From assembly GCA_026394935.1 (NCBI GenBank), contig JAPLZR010000012.1, positions 1 to 16,748 of the forward strand: a stretch of 16,748 bases of DNA, read 5' to 3'. This document shows positions 1-5,911 of the stretch, in pieces (positions within the stretch are counted from its first letter, which is position 1; the number at the start of each line of letters is the position of its first letter). Below the pieces are notes generated by a model that searched no databases, had not been told where the DNA came from, and saw nothing but the letters and a program-made list of their open reading frames with translations. The position numbers were made by a program, and so were the translations under genes. Origin of the DNA: Candidatus Woesearchaeota archaeon (lineage in GTDB: Archaea; Nanobdellota; Nanobdellia; Woesearchaeales; ARS49).

Positions 1-82
1 CAAAAGCATAAGCGCCAGGCATAGTTTGCTCTAACTGCCGCATCAAAATGCCTGAACTGCCCATGTATTGAGTAACTGGCAT
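1..82 (-). CDS. 5' end of an unrecognised protein, cut by the window edge
   Basis: An open frame on the minus strand begins with ATG at 82 and runs off the left edge. It gives about 27 residues starting MPVTQYMGSS. The upstream sequence AGAGGT, 4-5 nt before the ATG, is a good archaeal ribosome binding site, and an AT-rich TATA-like stretch lies further upstream (118-127). The gene is divergent from rfcL. Too little is present to name a family. The start call rests on the ribosome binding site and the divergent promoter spacing. Confidence 0.55.
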   Translation of the reverse strand, partial: MPVTQYMGSSGILMRQLEQTMPGAYAF

Positions 83-117
83 TAAAACCTCTTTTCAACC
101 ATAAATAACAAAAACGC

Positions 118-127
118 TATATAAATA
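118..127. promoter_or_regulatory. TATA-like element shared between the divergent genes
   Basis: TATATAAATA lies between the start at 82 (minus) and the rfcL start at 175 (plus). It is nearly symmetric. It could direct transcription to the left with a short leader carrying the AGAGGT site, and to the right with a leader of roughly 25 nt. A weaker alternative for rfcL is the AT-rich run at 141-150, which would make that gene nearly leaderless. Confidence 0.4.
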
Positions 128-174
128 TTGCCCTACACAAATATTAATATAACATAAAATAGAACAACAGCACT

Positions 175-1353
175 ATGTGGGTACACAAGCACAAACCAGA
201 ACTAGAACACATACCGCACGATACAAAGCAGATACAAGACTTTGTAACAAACTACAGCAAACAAAAAAAGAAAGCACTGCTATTGCACGGACCCACAGGC
301 ATAGGAAAAACAGCAGCAATCCACGCACTAGCAAGAAAGCTCGGACTTGAGCTGATAGAAGTAAACGCGTCAGACCACAGAAACGCAGCTGAAATAAACG
401 CGAAAATAGGAAACGCGATAAAACAACAAAGCCTATTCTGCCAAAGCAAACTCATCCTGATAGACGAACTGGACGGCATAGCAGGCAACGAAGACAGAGG
501 AGGAGTATCAGCACTCGCAGACCTCATAAAAGAGTCAAAATTTCCAATCATAATAATCGCAAACGATCCCTGGGACAGCAAATTCAACAGCATAAGAACA
601 AAAAGCACACTGGTGGAATTCCCTTCTGTAAACATGACCGCAATGATGCCGGCACTACAAAGAATACTTGACAAGGAAAAAATCAAAGCAGATGAAACAG
701 TGCTCAAAACGCTCGCGCGAAGAAGCGGAGGAGACTTACGAGGAGCAATAACAGACCTGCAAATACTATCACATTCAGACACACTCACAATCGAAGGATT
801 AGAAACACTAAACGAACGAGAACACTCAGAAAGCATAATGCAGGCACTAGTCAAAATACTTAAATCAACAGACCCAGCAGTAGCAGTAAGCGCACTAGAC
901 CTAGTAGATGAAGACATAGACGAAGCAATACTATGGATAGACGAAAATTTGCCAAAAGAATACACAAATCCACAGGATTTAGCACGGGCATACGAAATCT
1001 TGTCAAAAGCAGACGTTTATCGAGGAAGAATACGCAGATGGCAGTACTGGAGATACCTAGCATACGTCAACATGCTAATAACAGCAGGAATAGCAACAGC
1101 CAAAGACAAAAAATCAACCAGCTTTGTAACATACAACAGAACAACAAGACTACTAAAACACTGGATGGCAAACCAAAAATACAACAAAAGAAAACAAATA
1201 GCGCAAAAACTGGCAGCAGCAACACACTGCTCCTACAAAAAAGCACTACAGGAAACACTGCCCTATTTACAAAAAATATACAAAAACAATCCTGAACAAA
1301 TAACAAAAGAACTAGACTTAGACGAAGAAGAAGCAGAGTGGATGGCTAAGTAG
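175..1353 (+). CDS. rfcL: Replication factor C large subunit (clamp loader AAA+ ATPase)
   Basis: RFC-L pairs with RFC small subunits to open the PCNA ring and load it at primer-template junctions. The start MWVHKHKP matches the family's MWVEKYRP-like N-terminus. Visible motifs are Walker A GPTGIGKT (39-46), Walker B LILIDELD (93-100), sensor 1 Asn130 after a beta strand, and sensor 2 GGDLRGAI (185-192). Together they define the AAA+ module, followed by a helical C-terminal region. The protein has 392 residues; many archaeal RFC-L proteins are about 480. It ends in an acidic tail (LDLDEEEAEWMAK) with no recognisable PCNA-binding box at the extreme C-terminus. No RFC small-subunit gene is in the window. 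Codons are strongly A/C-ending. The stop codon touches the first copy of the Fic-flanking inverted repeat. Confidence 0.93.
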   Translation: MWVHKHKPELEHIPHDTKQIQDFVTNYSKQKKKALLLHGPTGIGKTAAIHALARKLGLELIEVNASDHRNAAEINAKIGNAIKQQSLFCQSKLILIDELDGIAGNEDRGGVSALADLIKESKFPIIIIANDPWDSKFNSIRTKSTLVEFPSVNMTAMMPALQRILDKEKIKADETVLKTLARRSGGDLRGAITDLQILSHSDTLTIEGLETLNEREHSESIMQALVKILKSTDPAVAVSALDLVDEDIDEAILWIDENLPKEYTNPQDLARAYEILSKADVYRGRIRRWQYWRYLAYVNMLITAGIATAKDKKSTSFVTYNRTTRLLKHWMANQKYNKRKQIAQKLAAATHCSYKKALQETLPYLQKIYKNNPEQITKELDLDEEEAEWMAK

Positions 1354-1392
1354 GTGACCACAAAAATAGAAACATTTAAATATGTGGTCACC
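1353..1392. promoter_or_regulatory. Inverted repeat around the fic TATA box (candidate operator)
   Basis: GGTGACCAC (1353-1361) and its exact reverse complement GTGGTCACC (1384-1392) flank a 22-nt spacer that contains the TATA element ATTTAAATAT (about 1374-1383). The fic ATG is at 1406, about 28 nt from the TATA centre, so fic is probably leaderless. A protein bound to the two arms would bracket TBP, a typical archaeal repression layout. The same arms recur after fic (2325-2355). The left arm overlaps the rfcL stop codon, so an RNA hairpin ending the rfcL transcript is an alternative role. Confidence 0.6.
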
Positions 1393-1405
1393 TCATAGAT
1401 GAAGC

Positions 1406-2329
1406 ATGTTCATAGAAACACGACAAAAAGGCAAAAACAAAAAATATTATGCAGTCCAATCCTTCAGGGAAGGGAAAGAAGTAGTAAAAATAAGGAAATA
1501 CCTCGGCCAGAATCTTTCAAAACAAGAATTGTGCGAGAAACAAAAACAAGCGGCTACTCACATAAAAAAGCAGTTAAAATATTATCGTGAAATACGCGAC
1601 CCTCTCAAATACGCTCTTTCTTCTGCAGAACTACAACAACTAAAAACCTTAGAGTCAAGGGGCGCCATAAAAATTGAGCATCTGAGCGAACAAAAATGGC
1701 GCAGATTCTCAGAAGTGTTCTCATACCATACAAACGCGATTGAAGGCTCGACATTGACACAGCATGAGGTAACTGAGCTCATAGAGAAGGGAAAAATCCC
1801 TTCCAAAAACCCGCAGGATGTGGAGGAGTCGCGCGGAGTGGTTGAAGCAATACAATACATAAGAAAAACAAAAGAACATCTATCTCCCGGGCTTATCAAG
1901 AAGATTCATAACATAGTTTTCAAACACACAAAAAGCTTTGCAGGACGATTCAGAAATGTTGAAGTAGTCATCCGCGACTCACTTGGCAATATCGTTCACC
2001 GAGGAGCGCCCTCGCAGCAAATAGAGCACTTACTCAAAGAATTAGTTCAATGGTATGGCGAAAACAAGAAAAAATACCCGCCCATACTCCTTGCAGCAGT
2101 CGTTCACAACCAGGTGGAAAACATACACCCATTCCAAGACGGCAACGGCAGAGTTGGGAGATTGCTGTTGAACAACATCCTGCTCAAACACAAACTGCCG
2201 CCTGTAAACATACAACTCGAAAAAAGACAAACATACTATCAGGCATTACAAGCATACCAGAACACGGGCAATATCAGACCAATTATTGAACTTATCCTGA
2301 AAGAATACAAAAAACTTAGAAAGGGGTGA
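1406..2329 (+). CDS. Fic-family protein (probable AMPylase / nucleotidyltransferase)
   Basis: Fic enzymes transfer AMP or other phosphate-containing groups onto protein side chains. The core motif HPFQDGNGRVGR is complete at 241-252, with catalytic His241. A class II inhibitory-helix motif TNAIEG (109-114) lies upstream, so the protein is probably self-inhibited through Glu113. The flap strand (about 182-200) lies between them. The first 40 residues (YYAVQSFREG, KIRKYLG) look like a small beta-rich N-terminal module also seen in front of some archaeal Fic proteins and transposases (from memory). A C-terminal helical tail follows (275-307). It is probably leaderless, with TATA about 28 nt upstream. 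Codons are less A/C-biased than rfcL or glyS, consistent with later acquisition. Both ends are marked by the same 9-bp inverted repeat. No separate antitoxin gene of the VbhA/FicA type is visible. The target is unknown. Confidence 0.9.
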   Translation: MFIETRQKGKNKKYYAVQSFREGKEVVKIRKYLGQNLSKQELCEKQKQAATHIKKQLKYYREIRDPLKYALSSAELQQLKTLESRGAIKIEHLSEQKWRRFSEVFSYHTNAIEGSTLTQHEVTELIEKGKIPSKNPQDVEESRGVVEAIQYIRKTKEHLSPGLIKKIHNIVFKHTKSFAGRFRNVEVVIRDSLGNIVHRGAPSQQIEHLLKELVQWYGENKKKYPPILLAAVVHNQVENIHPFQDGNGRVGRLLLNNILLKHKLPPVNIQLEKRQTYYQALQAYQNTGNIRPIIELILKEYKKLRKG

Positions 2330-2355
2330 CCACAAAATCTTGAGGCGTGGTCACC
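2325..2355. repeat. Second GGTGACCAC/GTGGTCACC inverted repeat, at the fic 3' end
   Basis: GGTGACCAC (2325-2333, overlapping the fic TGA stop) and GTGGTCACC (2347-2355) are separated by 13 nt. As RNA this is a 9-bp stem followed by GCAATTTTTA, so it could act as a terminator for fic. As DNA it has the same arms as 1353-1392 and sits directly upstream of the TATA element of the next small gene, so it could also be a shared operator. The left arms of the two copies match over 13 nt (GGTGACCACAAAA), giving fic direct repeats 972 bp apart. Confidence 0.6.
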
Positions 2356-2360
2356 GCAAT

Positions 2361-2405
2361 TTTTATAAATGTGCATAGTTATTGATTTCCATAATAGAGA
2401 GGTGA
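2361..2405 (+). promoter_or_regulatory. TATA box and ribosome binding site for the 53-aa membrane protein
   Basis: TTTTATAAAT (about 2361-2370) is a TATA element about 45 nt before the ATG. GAGGTGA (2399-2405) is a strong Shine-Dalgarno match four bases before the ATG at 2410. This gene therefore has a leader, unlike its leaderless neighbours. Confidence 0.6.
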
Positions 2406-2409
2406 AATT

Positions 2410-2571
2410 ATGAAACAAGGATTCCCAACATTTGCAGCAATACTGCTGATAATCGGCGCCATATGGCTGCTGAGCGACTTAAAGATAATACAGATAGTAA
2501 ACATACCCTGGATACCAGTAATCCTATTGGTAGTAGCAATCGGAATGCTGTACAACCACTACAAGAAGTAA
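2410..2571 (+). CDS. Small two-helix membrane protein (53 aa), function unknown
   Basis: The frame encodes 53 residues beginning MKQGFPTFAA and ending YNHYKK. Two hydrophobic segments (about 8-21 and 34-48) are joined by a short loop (LSDLKIIQIVNIPW). This predicts a hairpin with both ends on the same side of the membrane, probably inside because of the terminal lysines. A perfect GAGGTGA ribosome binding site and a TATA box support expression. It follows the second copy of the Fic-flanking inverted repeat, so co-regulation with fic is possible. The codons are native-looking. Similar tiny membrane proteins occur widely in archaea, but I do not recognise a named family. It does not resemble known Fic antitoxins. 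Confidence 0.75.
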   Translation: MKQGFPTFAAILLIIGAIWLLSDLKIIQIVNIPWIPVILLVVAIGMLYNHYKK

Positions 2572-2614
2572 TGCTCTGTTTTTGTTATCACTTGCTGGTA
2601 GTATAAAGTAGAAA

Positions 2615-2649
2615 GGTTTAAATAGTCATATTCTTTGAATTAGAATATG
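2615..2649 (+). promoter_or_regulatory. Leaderless promoter with inverted repeat over the GGDEF-gene start codon
   Basis: The TATA element GGTTTAAAT (2615-2623) is about 27 nt from the ATG at 2647, the usual spacing for a leaderless archaeal transcript. Between them CATATTC (2627-2633) and GAATATG (2643-2649) form a perfect 7-bp inverted repeat with a 9-nt spacer. Its right arm includes the ATG. The position at the predicted transcription start is suitable for a repressor site. Confidence 0.5.
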
Positions 2650-3576
2650 CCAGAAGATTACGACAAGCTTACAGGACTTCCGAGCAGAGCAAATCTCGAG
2701 AGTGCCATATTAGAACAGATTCCTATGCTTGTTATGGAAGTTTCAATAAGCCCTCCAGATGGAGTTCCTTATTCAGTAGTTCTATTTGATGTTGATTACT
2801 TCAAAGCCATAAACGACCTTTATTCCCATCCTCAAGGCGATGTAGCCCTCAGAAGCATAGCGGAAGTTCTGTTGGGCATTCAAAAACAAAAAGCAGAACT
2901 TGGACTTTTAGGGCGTTGGGGTGGCGAAGAATTCCTAATTGCTCTTCCAAGAGTACTAGGCAAAACAGCCGTTGGACTTGCTGAATCAATAAGACAACTC
3001 ATATCAGAAAAACATATTCCTTCAGCTCAGGAATCTCACAAGTTTGATCAAAAAATAACAGTCAGCATGGGAGTTCATTCGGTTGATTTAGTTGACTTGC
3101 TTGATGATTGTGCAAGAAAGTCTGTTGGCAAACCACTTGTTATTGATGAACAGGTCGACAAAAAGGTTTTGGAGCAAATACCCAAAAATGATCTTTATAA
3201 TTATTTCAAAAAACTTGTGGGTCCAGCAGACGTTGCACTAAACTATGCCAAGTTTTTGGGCAGAAACAGAGTGGCAAAATTTGATCATTTCATAAAACGT
3301 GAAATGAGAAACATAGACGACACAAGAAAATTATATTTTCAGTACAGCCGGATTCCGACCGGTTCAAATCCTATTTTCAACGATTCTTATTTGCAAAAAG
3401 CCAAACCCCTCCTCAATAAACTCCGCAGGCATTTTGCCATCATATGTTCAGAAGTACATGAAAGAGATACGCGCAGTCAGGCCATGTTTGCAGACAATCT
3501 CTATCGACTTGTGCTTACGCTTAATTCGGAGCAGAAAAAGCAATATCTTACCTTTGTTCACCATTACGTCCGATAA
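2647..3576 (+). CDS. GGDEF-domain protein (putative diguanylate cyclase)
   Basis: GGDEF enzymes join two GTP into cyclic di-GMP. Visible family signatures are DKLTGLPSR (6-14), LFDVDYFKAIND (46-57) with metal ligand Asp48 and substrate residues Asn56 and Asp65, GRWGGEEF (89-96) as the active loop, ITVSMGV (137-143), and ADVALNYAKFLGRNRV (194-209). All main catalytic positions are kept, so activity is plausible. No RxxD inhibitory site stands at the usual place before the loop (83-86 read AELG). About 50 residues (144-193) separate SMGV from ADVALNYAK, more than usual, suggesting an insertion. A roughly 100-residue C-terminal extension (210-309) is unrecognised. No sensor or membrane segment is present, so the protein is probably cytosolic. 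T-ending codons are common, unlike its + strand neighbours, suggesting recent transfer, perhaps from a bacterium. Its 3' end overlaps the convergent gene by 29 nt. Confidence 0.88.
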   Translation: MPEDYDKLTGLPSRANLESAILEQIPMLVMEVSISPPDGVPYSVVLFDVDYFKAINDLYSHPQGDVALRSIAEVLLGIQKQKAELGLLGRWGGEEFLIALPRVLGKTAVGLAESIRQLISEKHIPSAQESHKFDQKITVSMGVHSVDLVDLLDDCARKSVGKPLVIDEQVDKKVLEQIPKNDLYNYFKKLVGPADVALNYAKFLGRNRVAKFDHFIKREMRNIDDTRKLYFQYSRIPTGSNPIFNDSYLQKAKPLLNKLRRHFAIICSEVHERDTRSQAMFADNLYRLVLTLNSEQKKQYLTFVHHYVR

Positions 3577-3898
3577 GCTCGTGTTGCCACTGGCTGCCTA
3601 AGAAATCGTAATAAGATCCCATGACAATATGGTACTTTTTTACAGTATTTAAACTATTGAGATATGCCGTCATAGCGTTTCTTTCATCCCGTGAAAGATC
3701 TCCAGCAACAGCAACAAGTGTGCCATCGGAGCGGTACATTCTTTGCTTGCCTGCAATTTTCTCAAGGCCTTTTGATACTGCCTGTGATGCCGCTATGTCG
3801 CTTAGTTCTGCAATAACGCCGTACCAAGTCGCAGTTTCACAATTAGCCAGATGTGTGGCAAGACTCTGAAACATCGAAGGTATTCTGGTGCTGGCCAT
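3548..3898 (-). CDS. Unrecognised 116-aa protein, convergent with the GGDEF gene
   Basis: The frame encodes 116 residues with no clear membrane segment or signal peptide: an N-terminal helical half (MFQSLATHLANC, AELSDIAASQAVSKGLEK), then a mixed region with RSDGTLVAVAGDLSRDERNA and a Tyr-rich part. A TATA element on the minus strand (reverse complement of 3921-3929) is about 27 nt from the ATG, matching the local leaderless pattern and supporting the gene. Codon use is mixed, like the GGDEF gene, with which it overlaps tail to tail by 29 nt. The two may have arrived together. I recognise no family. Confidence 0.7.
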   Translation of the reverse strand: MASTRIPSMFQSLATHLANCETATWYGVIAELSDIAASQAVSKGLEKIAGKQRMYRSDGTLVAVAGDLSRDERNAMTAYLNSLNTVKKYHIVMGSYYDFLGSQWQHELIGRNGEQR

Positions 3899-3920
3899 AA
3901 TACATATATAGTCTTCAGAA

Positions 3921-3929
3921 TATAAATAA
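3921..3929. promoter_or_regulatory. TATA element for the 116-aa gene, possibly bidirectional
   Basis: TATAAATAA on plus reads TTATTTATA on minus, about 27 nt upstream of the minus-strand ATG at 3898. In the plus direction the same element would start transcripts near 3948-3952, where a GC-rich stretch begins. Confidence 0.5.
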
Positions 3930-3947
3930 CTTTCGCAAATAAAACCG

Positions 3948-4033
3948 ACGAACGAGCCTGATATCGCGGAGTGAAGAAGGCATCGTGAGGAGACTCTCTA
4001 TGGCAAAGCCATCAAAATGCAGAAAAGCTTTTT
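3948..4033 (+). other. GC-rich intergenic stretch, possible small non-coding RNA
   Basis: This segment of the 161-nt gap is clearly richer in G and C than neighbouring intergenic DNA. It starts about where a transcript from the TATA at 3921-3929 would begin, contains a small hairpin ATGGC-AAA-GCCAT (4000-4012), and runs into a T5 tract (4029-4033) that could end a transcript. I found no convincing C/D boxes or H/ACA tail, and no protein frame of useful length. The T tract is also part of the glyS TATA box. Confidence 0.22.
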
Positions 4034-4037
4034 AAAC
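4028..4037 (+). promoter_or_regulatory. glyS TATA box (leaderless promoter)
   Basis: CTTTTTAAAC is centred about 27 nt upstream of the glyS ATG at 4060. With no Shine-Dalgarno sequence before the ATG, this fits a leaderless transcript, which would also carry the overlapping OB-fold gene. Confidence 0.6.
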
Positions 4038-4059
4038 AACACAAAATAGAGTTTAATCC

Positions 4060-5532
4060 ATGGCAACATACGAAGACGTAGTAAACCTTGCACTAAGAAG
4101 AAGCCTGTTCTACCCAGCAAGCGAAATCTACGCAAACGCGCCAGCAGGATTCTACGACTACGGACCATTCGGAACAACAATCAGAAGAAAAATCGTAGAA
4201 CTCTGGAGAAAAGAACTCATACAAAAAGAAGACATGCTCGAAGTAGACGGCGCAGTAATAATGCCGGAAGACGTATTCAAAGCATCAGGACACCTAACAA
4301 ATTTTAATGACCCAATAACACAATGCAGCAAATGCAAAACAATACACAGAGCAGACAAACTACTGGAAGAAACAACAAAAAAACCATACAAAGAAGCAGC
4401 ACCAGTAGAAGAACTAACAGCAGCACTCAGAGAACACAAACTCAAATGCCCAAAATGCAAAGGAGACTTATCAGACGTCAGGCAATTCAACATGATGGTA
4501 AAAGCAGAAGTAGGAATAAGCACAAAATCAGCCTGCTATTTACGACCAGAAACATGCCAAACAATCTTTGTAGACTGGTCAAGACTTGTGAGAACGATGA
4601 GGGTGAAATTCCCTAAAGGAGTCTCACAGGTCGGAAAATCATTCAGAAACGAAATATCACCAAGACAGACATTGATCAGACAAGTGGAATTCTCACAAAT
4701 GGAAACAGAAGTCTTCTTCGACCCAGAACAAATAAACGAAATGGAAAAATGGGACGAAGTAAAAGGATACCCACTAAGAATAATGAAAACAGGAAGCGAC
4801 AAAGTCGAGTATATCTCTGCAGAAAGACTTGTAAAAGACAAAACAGTCACAGGAAAGTTAATCGCTTACTATCTCGCAAGAACACAGCAATTATTTGAAA
4901 AATACGGAATACCAACAGAAAAAATGAGGTTCAGACAGCTGGACGACAAAGAAAGAGCATTCTACGCAAAAGAAGCCTGGGACTTCGAAGTAGAAACATC
5001 ACTAGGCTGGGTAGAACTCACAGCAAACAACTACAGAACAGACTACGACCTAAAAGGGCACATGGAAGCAAGCAAAAAAGACCTCAACTTCACAACACCA
5101 GAAGGCAGAAAATTCATACCGCACGTCTGGGAAATATCAATGGGATTGGACAGAATATTCTACGTCATACTGGAACTAAGCTACAGAAAACAAGGAGACC
5201 GAGAATGGCTCTCACTGCCAACAGCACTCGCGCCGATACAAGCAGGAATATTCCCCCTAATGGCAAACGAAAAATCAAAAGAACTCGTAAAAAAAGCAAA
5301 AGAAATACACAAAGACCTAAGCTGTTTTGAAGTAATGTACGACGAAACAGGAGGCATAGGAAAAAGATACGCAAGACTGGACGAAATAGGAGTGCCATAC
5401 TGCATCACAGTGGACTTTGATTCTATACAGAATAATGACGCAACAATAAGAACACGAGATACTGCAGAACAGAAAAGGATAAAAATAGCTGACCTGAAGA
5501 ACGAATTATACAAACTAATAACAGGGGGATGA
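4060..5532 (+). CDS. glyS: Glycyl-tRNA synthetase, archaeal/eukaryotic alpha2 type
   Basis: This class II synthetase charges tRNA-Gly. Visible signatures are ANAPAGFYDYGPFG (25-38), a zinc-type insertion with cysteine pairs CSKC (89-92) and CPKC (130-133), YLRPETCQ (160-167), motif 2 around GKSFRNEISPRQ (192-203) with QVEFSQME after it, and motif 3 GLDRIFY (about 361-367). The C-terminal anticodon-binding domain follows (GIGKRYARLDEIGVPYCITV). At 490 residues it is compact compared with many archaeal relatives but appears complete, from the MATYEDVVNLALRRS start to the KLITGG end. Codons are strongly A/C-ending, marking it as a resident gene. Its TGA overlaps the next frame (ATGA), so it is likely an operon with the OB-fold gene. 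Confidence 0.96.
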   Translation: MATYEDVVNLALRRSLFYPASEIYANAPAGFYDYGPFGTTIRRKIVELWRKELIQKEDMLEVDGAVIMPEDVFKASGHLTNFNDPITQCSKCKTIHRADKLLEETTKKPYKEAAPVEELTAALREHKLKCPKCKGDLSDVRQFNMMVKAEVGISTKSACYLRPETCQTIFVDWSRLVRTMRVKFPKGVSQVGKSFRNEISPRQTLIRQVEFSQMETEVFFDPEQINEMEKWDEVKGYPLRIMKTGSDKVEYISAERLVKDKTVTGKLIAYYLARTQQLFEKYGIPTEKMRFRQLDDKERAFYAKEAWDFEVETSLGWVELTANNYRTDYDLKGHMEASKKDLNFTTPEGRKFIPHVWEISMGLDRIFYVILELSYRKQGDREWLSLPTALAPIQAGIFPLMANEKSKELVKKAKEIHKDLSCFEVMYDETGGIGKRYARLDEIGVPYCITVDFDSIQNNDATIRTRDTAEQKRIKIADLKNELYKLITGG

Positions 5533-5534
5533 AC

Positions 5535-5822
5535 ATGGAAGTAAAAGATTTACAAGCAGGACAAGGAAAAATAGACATGATAGTAGAAATAGTCAGCATA
5601 GAAGAACCAAGAACCTTTGAAAAATTCGGAAAGTCCGGCAAGGTAGCCAATGCAAAAGCAAAAGATGCATCAGGCGAGATAACAATGACACTCTGGAACG
5701 AACAGGTAGACACGGTAAAACCAGGAATGAAAGTGCACATCATCAACGGCTACATATCAGAATTCAAAGGAGAAAAACAACTCGGAACAGGAAAGTTCGG
5801 AAAGCTCGAAATTGTGCAGTAA
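5535..5822 (+). CDS. Single OB-fold ssDNA-binding protein (SSB/RPA-like)
   Basis: The frame encodes 95 residues from the ATG at 5535, preferred because the GGGGG run at 5524-5528 gives ribosome-binding spacing. An in-frame ATG at 5529 overlaps the glyS stop as ATGA and would add two residues. The pattern resembles the crenarchaeal SSB fold: N-terminal strand VEIVSIEEPRTFEKFGKSGK, central AKDASGEITMTLWNEQ, then VKPGMKVHIINGYISEFKGEKQLGTGKFGKLEIV. It probably binds single-stranded nucleic acid during replication or repair. There is no acidic C-terminal tail or zinc finger, so it has only the OB domain. It is co-transcribed with glyS, and the tRNA-Phe promoter starts right after its stop. Confidence 0.82.
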   Translation: MEVKDLQAGQGKIDMIVEIVSIEEPRTFEKFGKSGKVANAKAKDASGEITMTLWNEQVDTVKPGMKVHIINGYISEFKGEKQLGTGKFGKLEIVQ

Positions 5823-5823
5823 G

Positions 5824-5833
5824 GTTTTTAAAG
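5824..5833 (+). promoter_or_regulatory. TATA box for tRNA-Phe
   Basis: GTTTTTAAAG sits right after the OB-fold stop codon. It is centred about 25 nt before the predicted start of the tRNA precursor near 5854, so the tRNA has its own promoter. Confidence 0.5.
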
Positions 5834-5887
5834 CAATTCTTTTCTTTTGTTAATTTGATGGGAGGGTAGCTCAGCCTGGGAGAGCAT

Positions 5888-5911
5888 ACAGCCCCTTAAA
5901 GGTTGGCTCAG
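5888..5911 (+). other. tRNA-Phe intron 1 (24 nt, non-canonical position 27/28)
   Basis: The D-stem strand GAGC (5882-5885) pairs with intron GCTC (5906-5909), forming the 4-bp central helix of a bulge-helix-bulge motif. The bulges are ATA (5886-5888) and AGA (5910-5912). Cutting after the second base of each bulge removes 24 nt and joins T27 to A28. An inner stem CAGCC/GGTTG closes the loop CCTTAAA. Because exon and intron share bases, positions 28/29 and 29/30 give the same product; the bulge motif selects 27/28. Confidence 0.85.

Noticed and set aside
252..965. 237-codon frame on the minus strand within rfcL
   Set aside because: Antisense shadow, Ser-rich, of a clearly identified RFC-L gene.
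1406..2571. Fic plus 53-aa protein as a classic Fic toxin-antitoxin pair
   Set aside because: The inhibitory motif TNAIEG is inside the Fic protein itself (class II), and the small protein is a membrane hairpin without an antitoxin motif.
4000..4035. 11-codon frame (MAKPSKCRKAF) with GAGGAG upstream, before glyS
   Set aside because: It overlaps the glyS TATA box, so the glyS transcript would not include it; too short to support.
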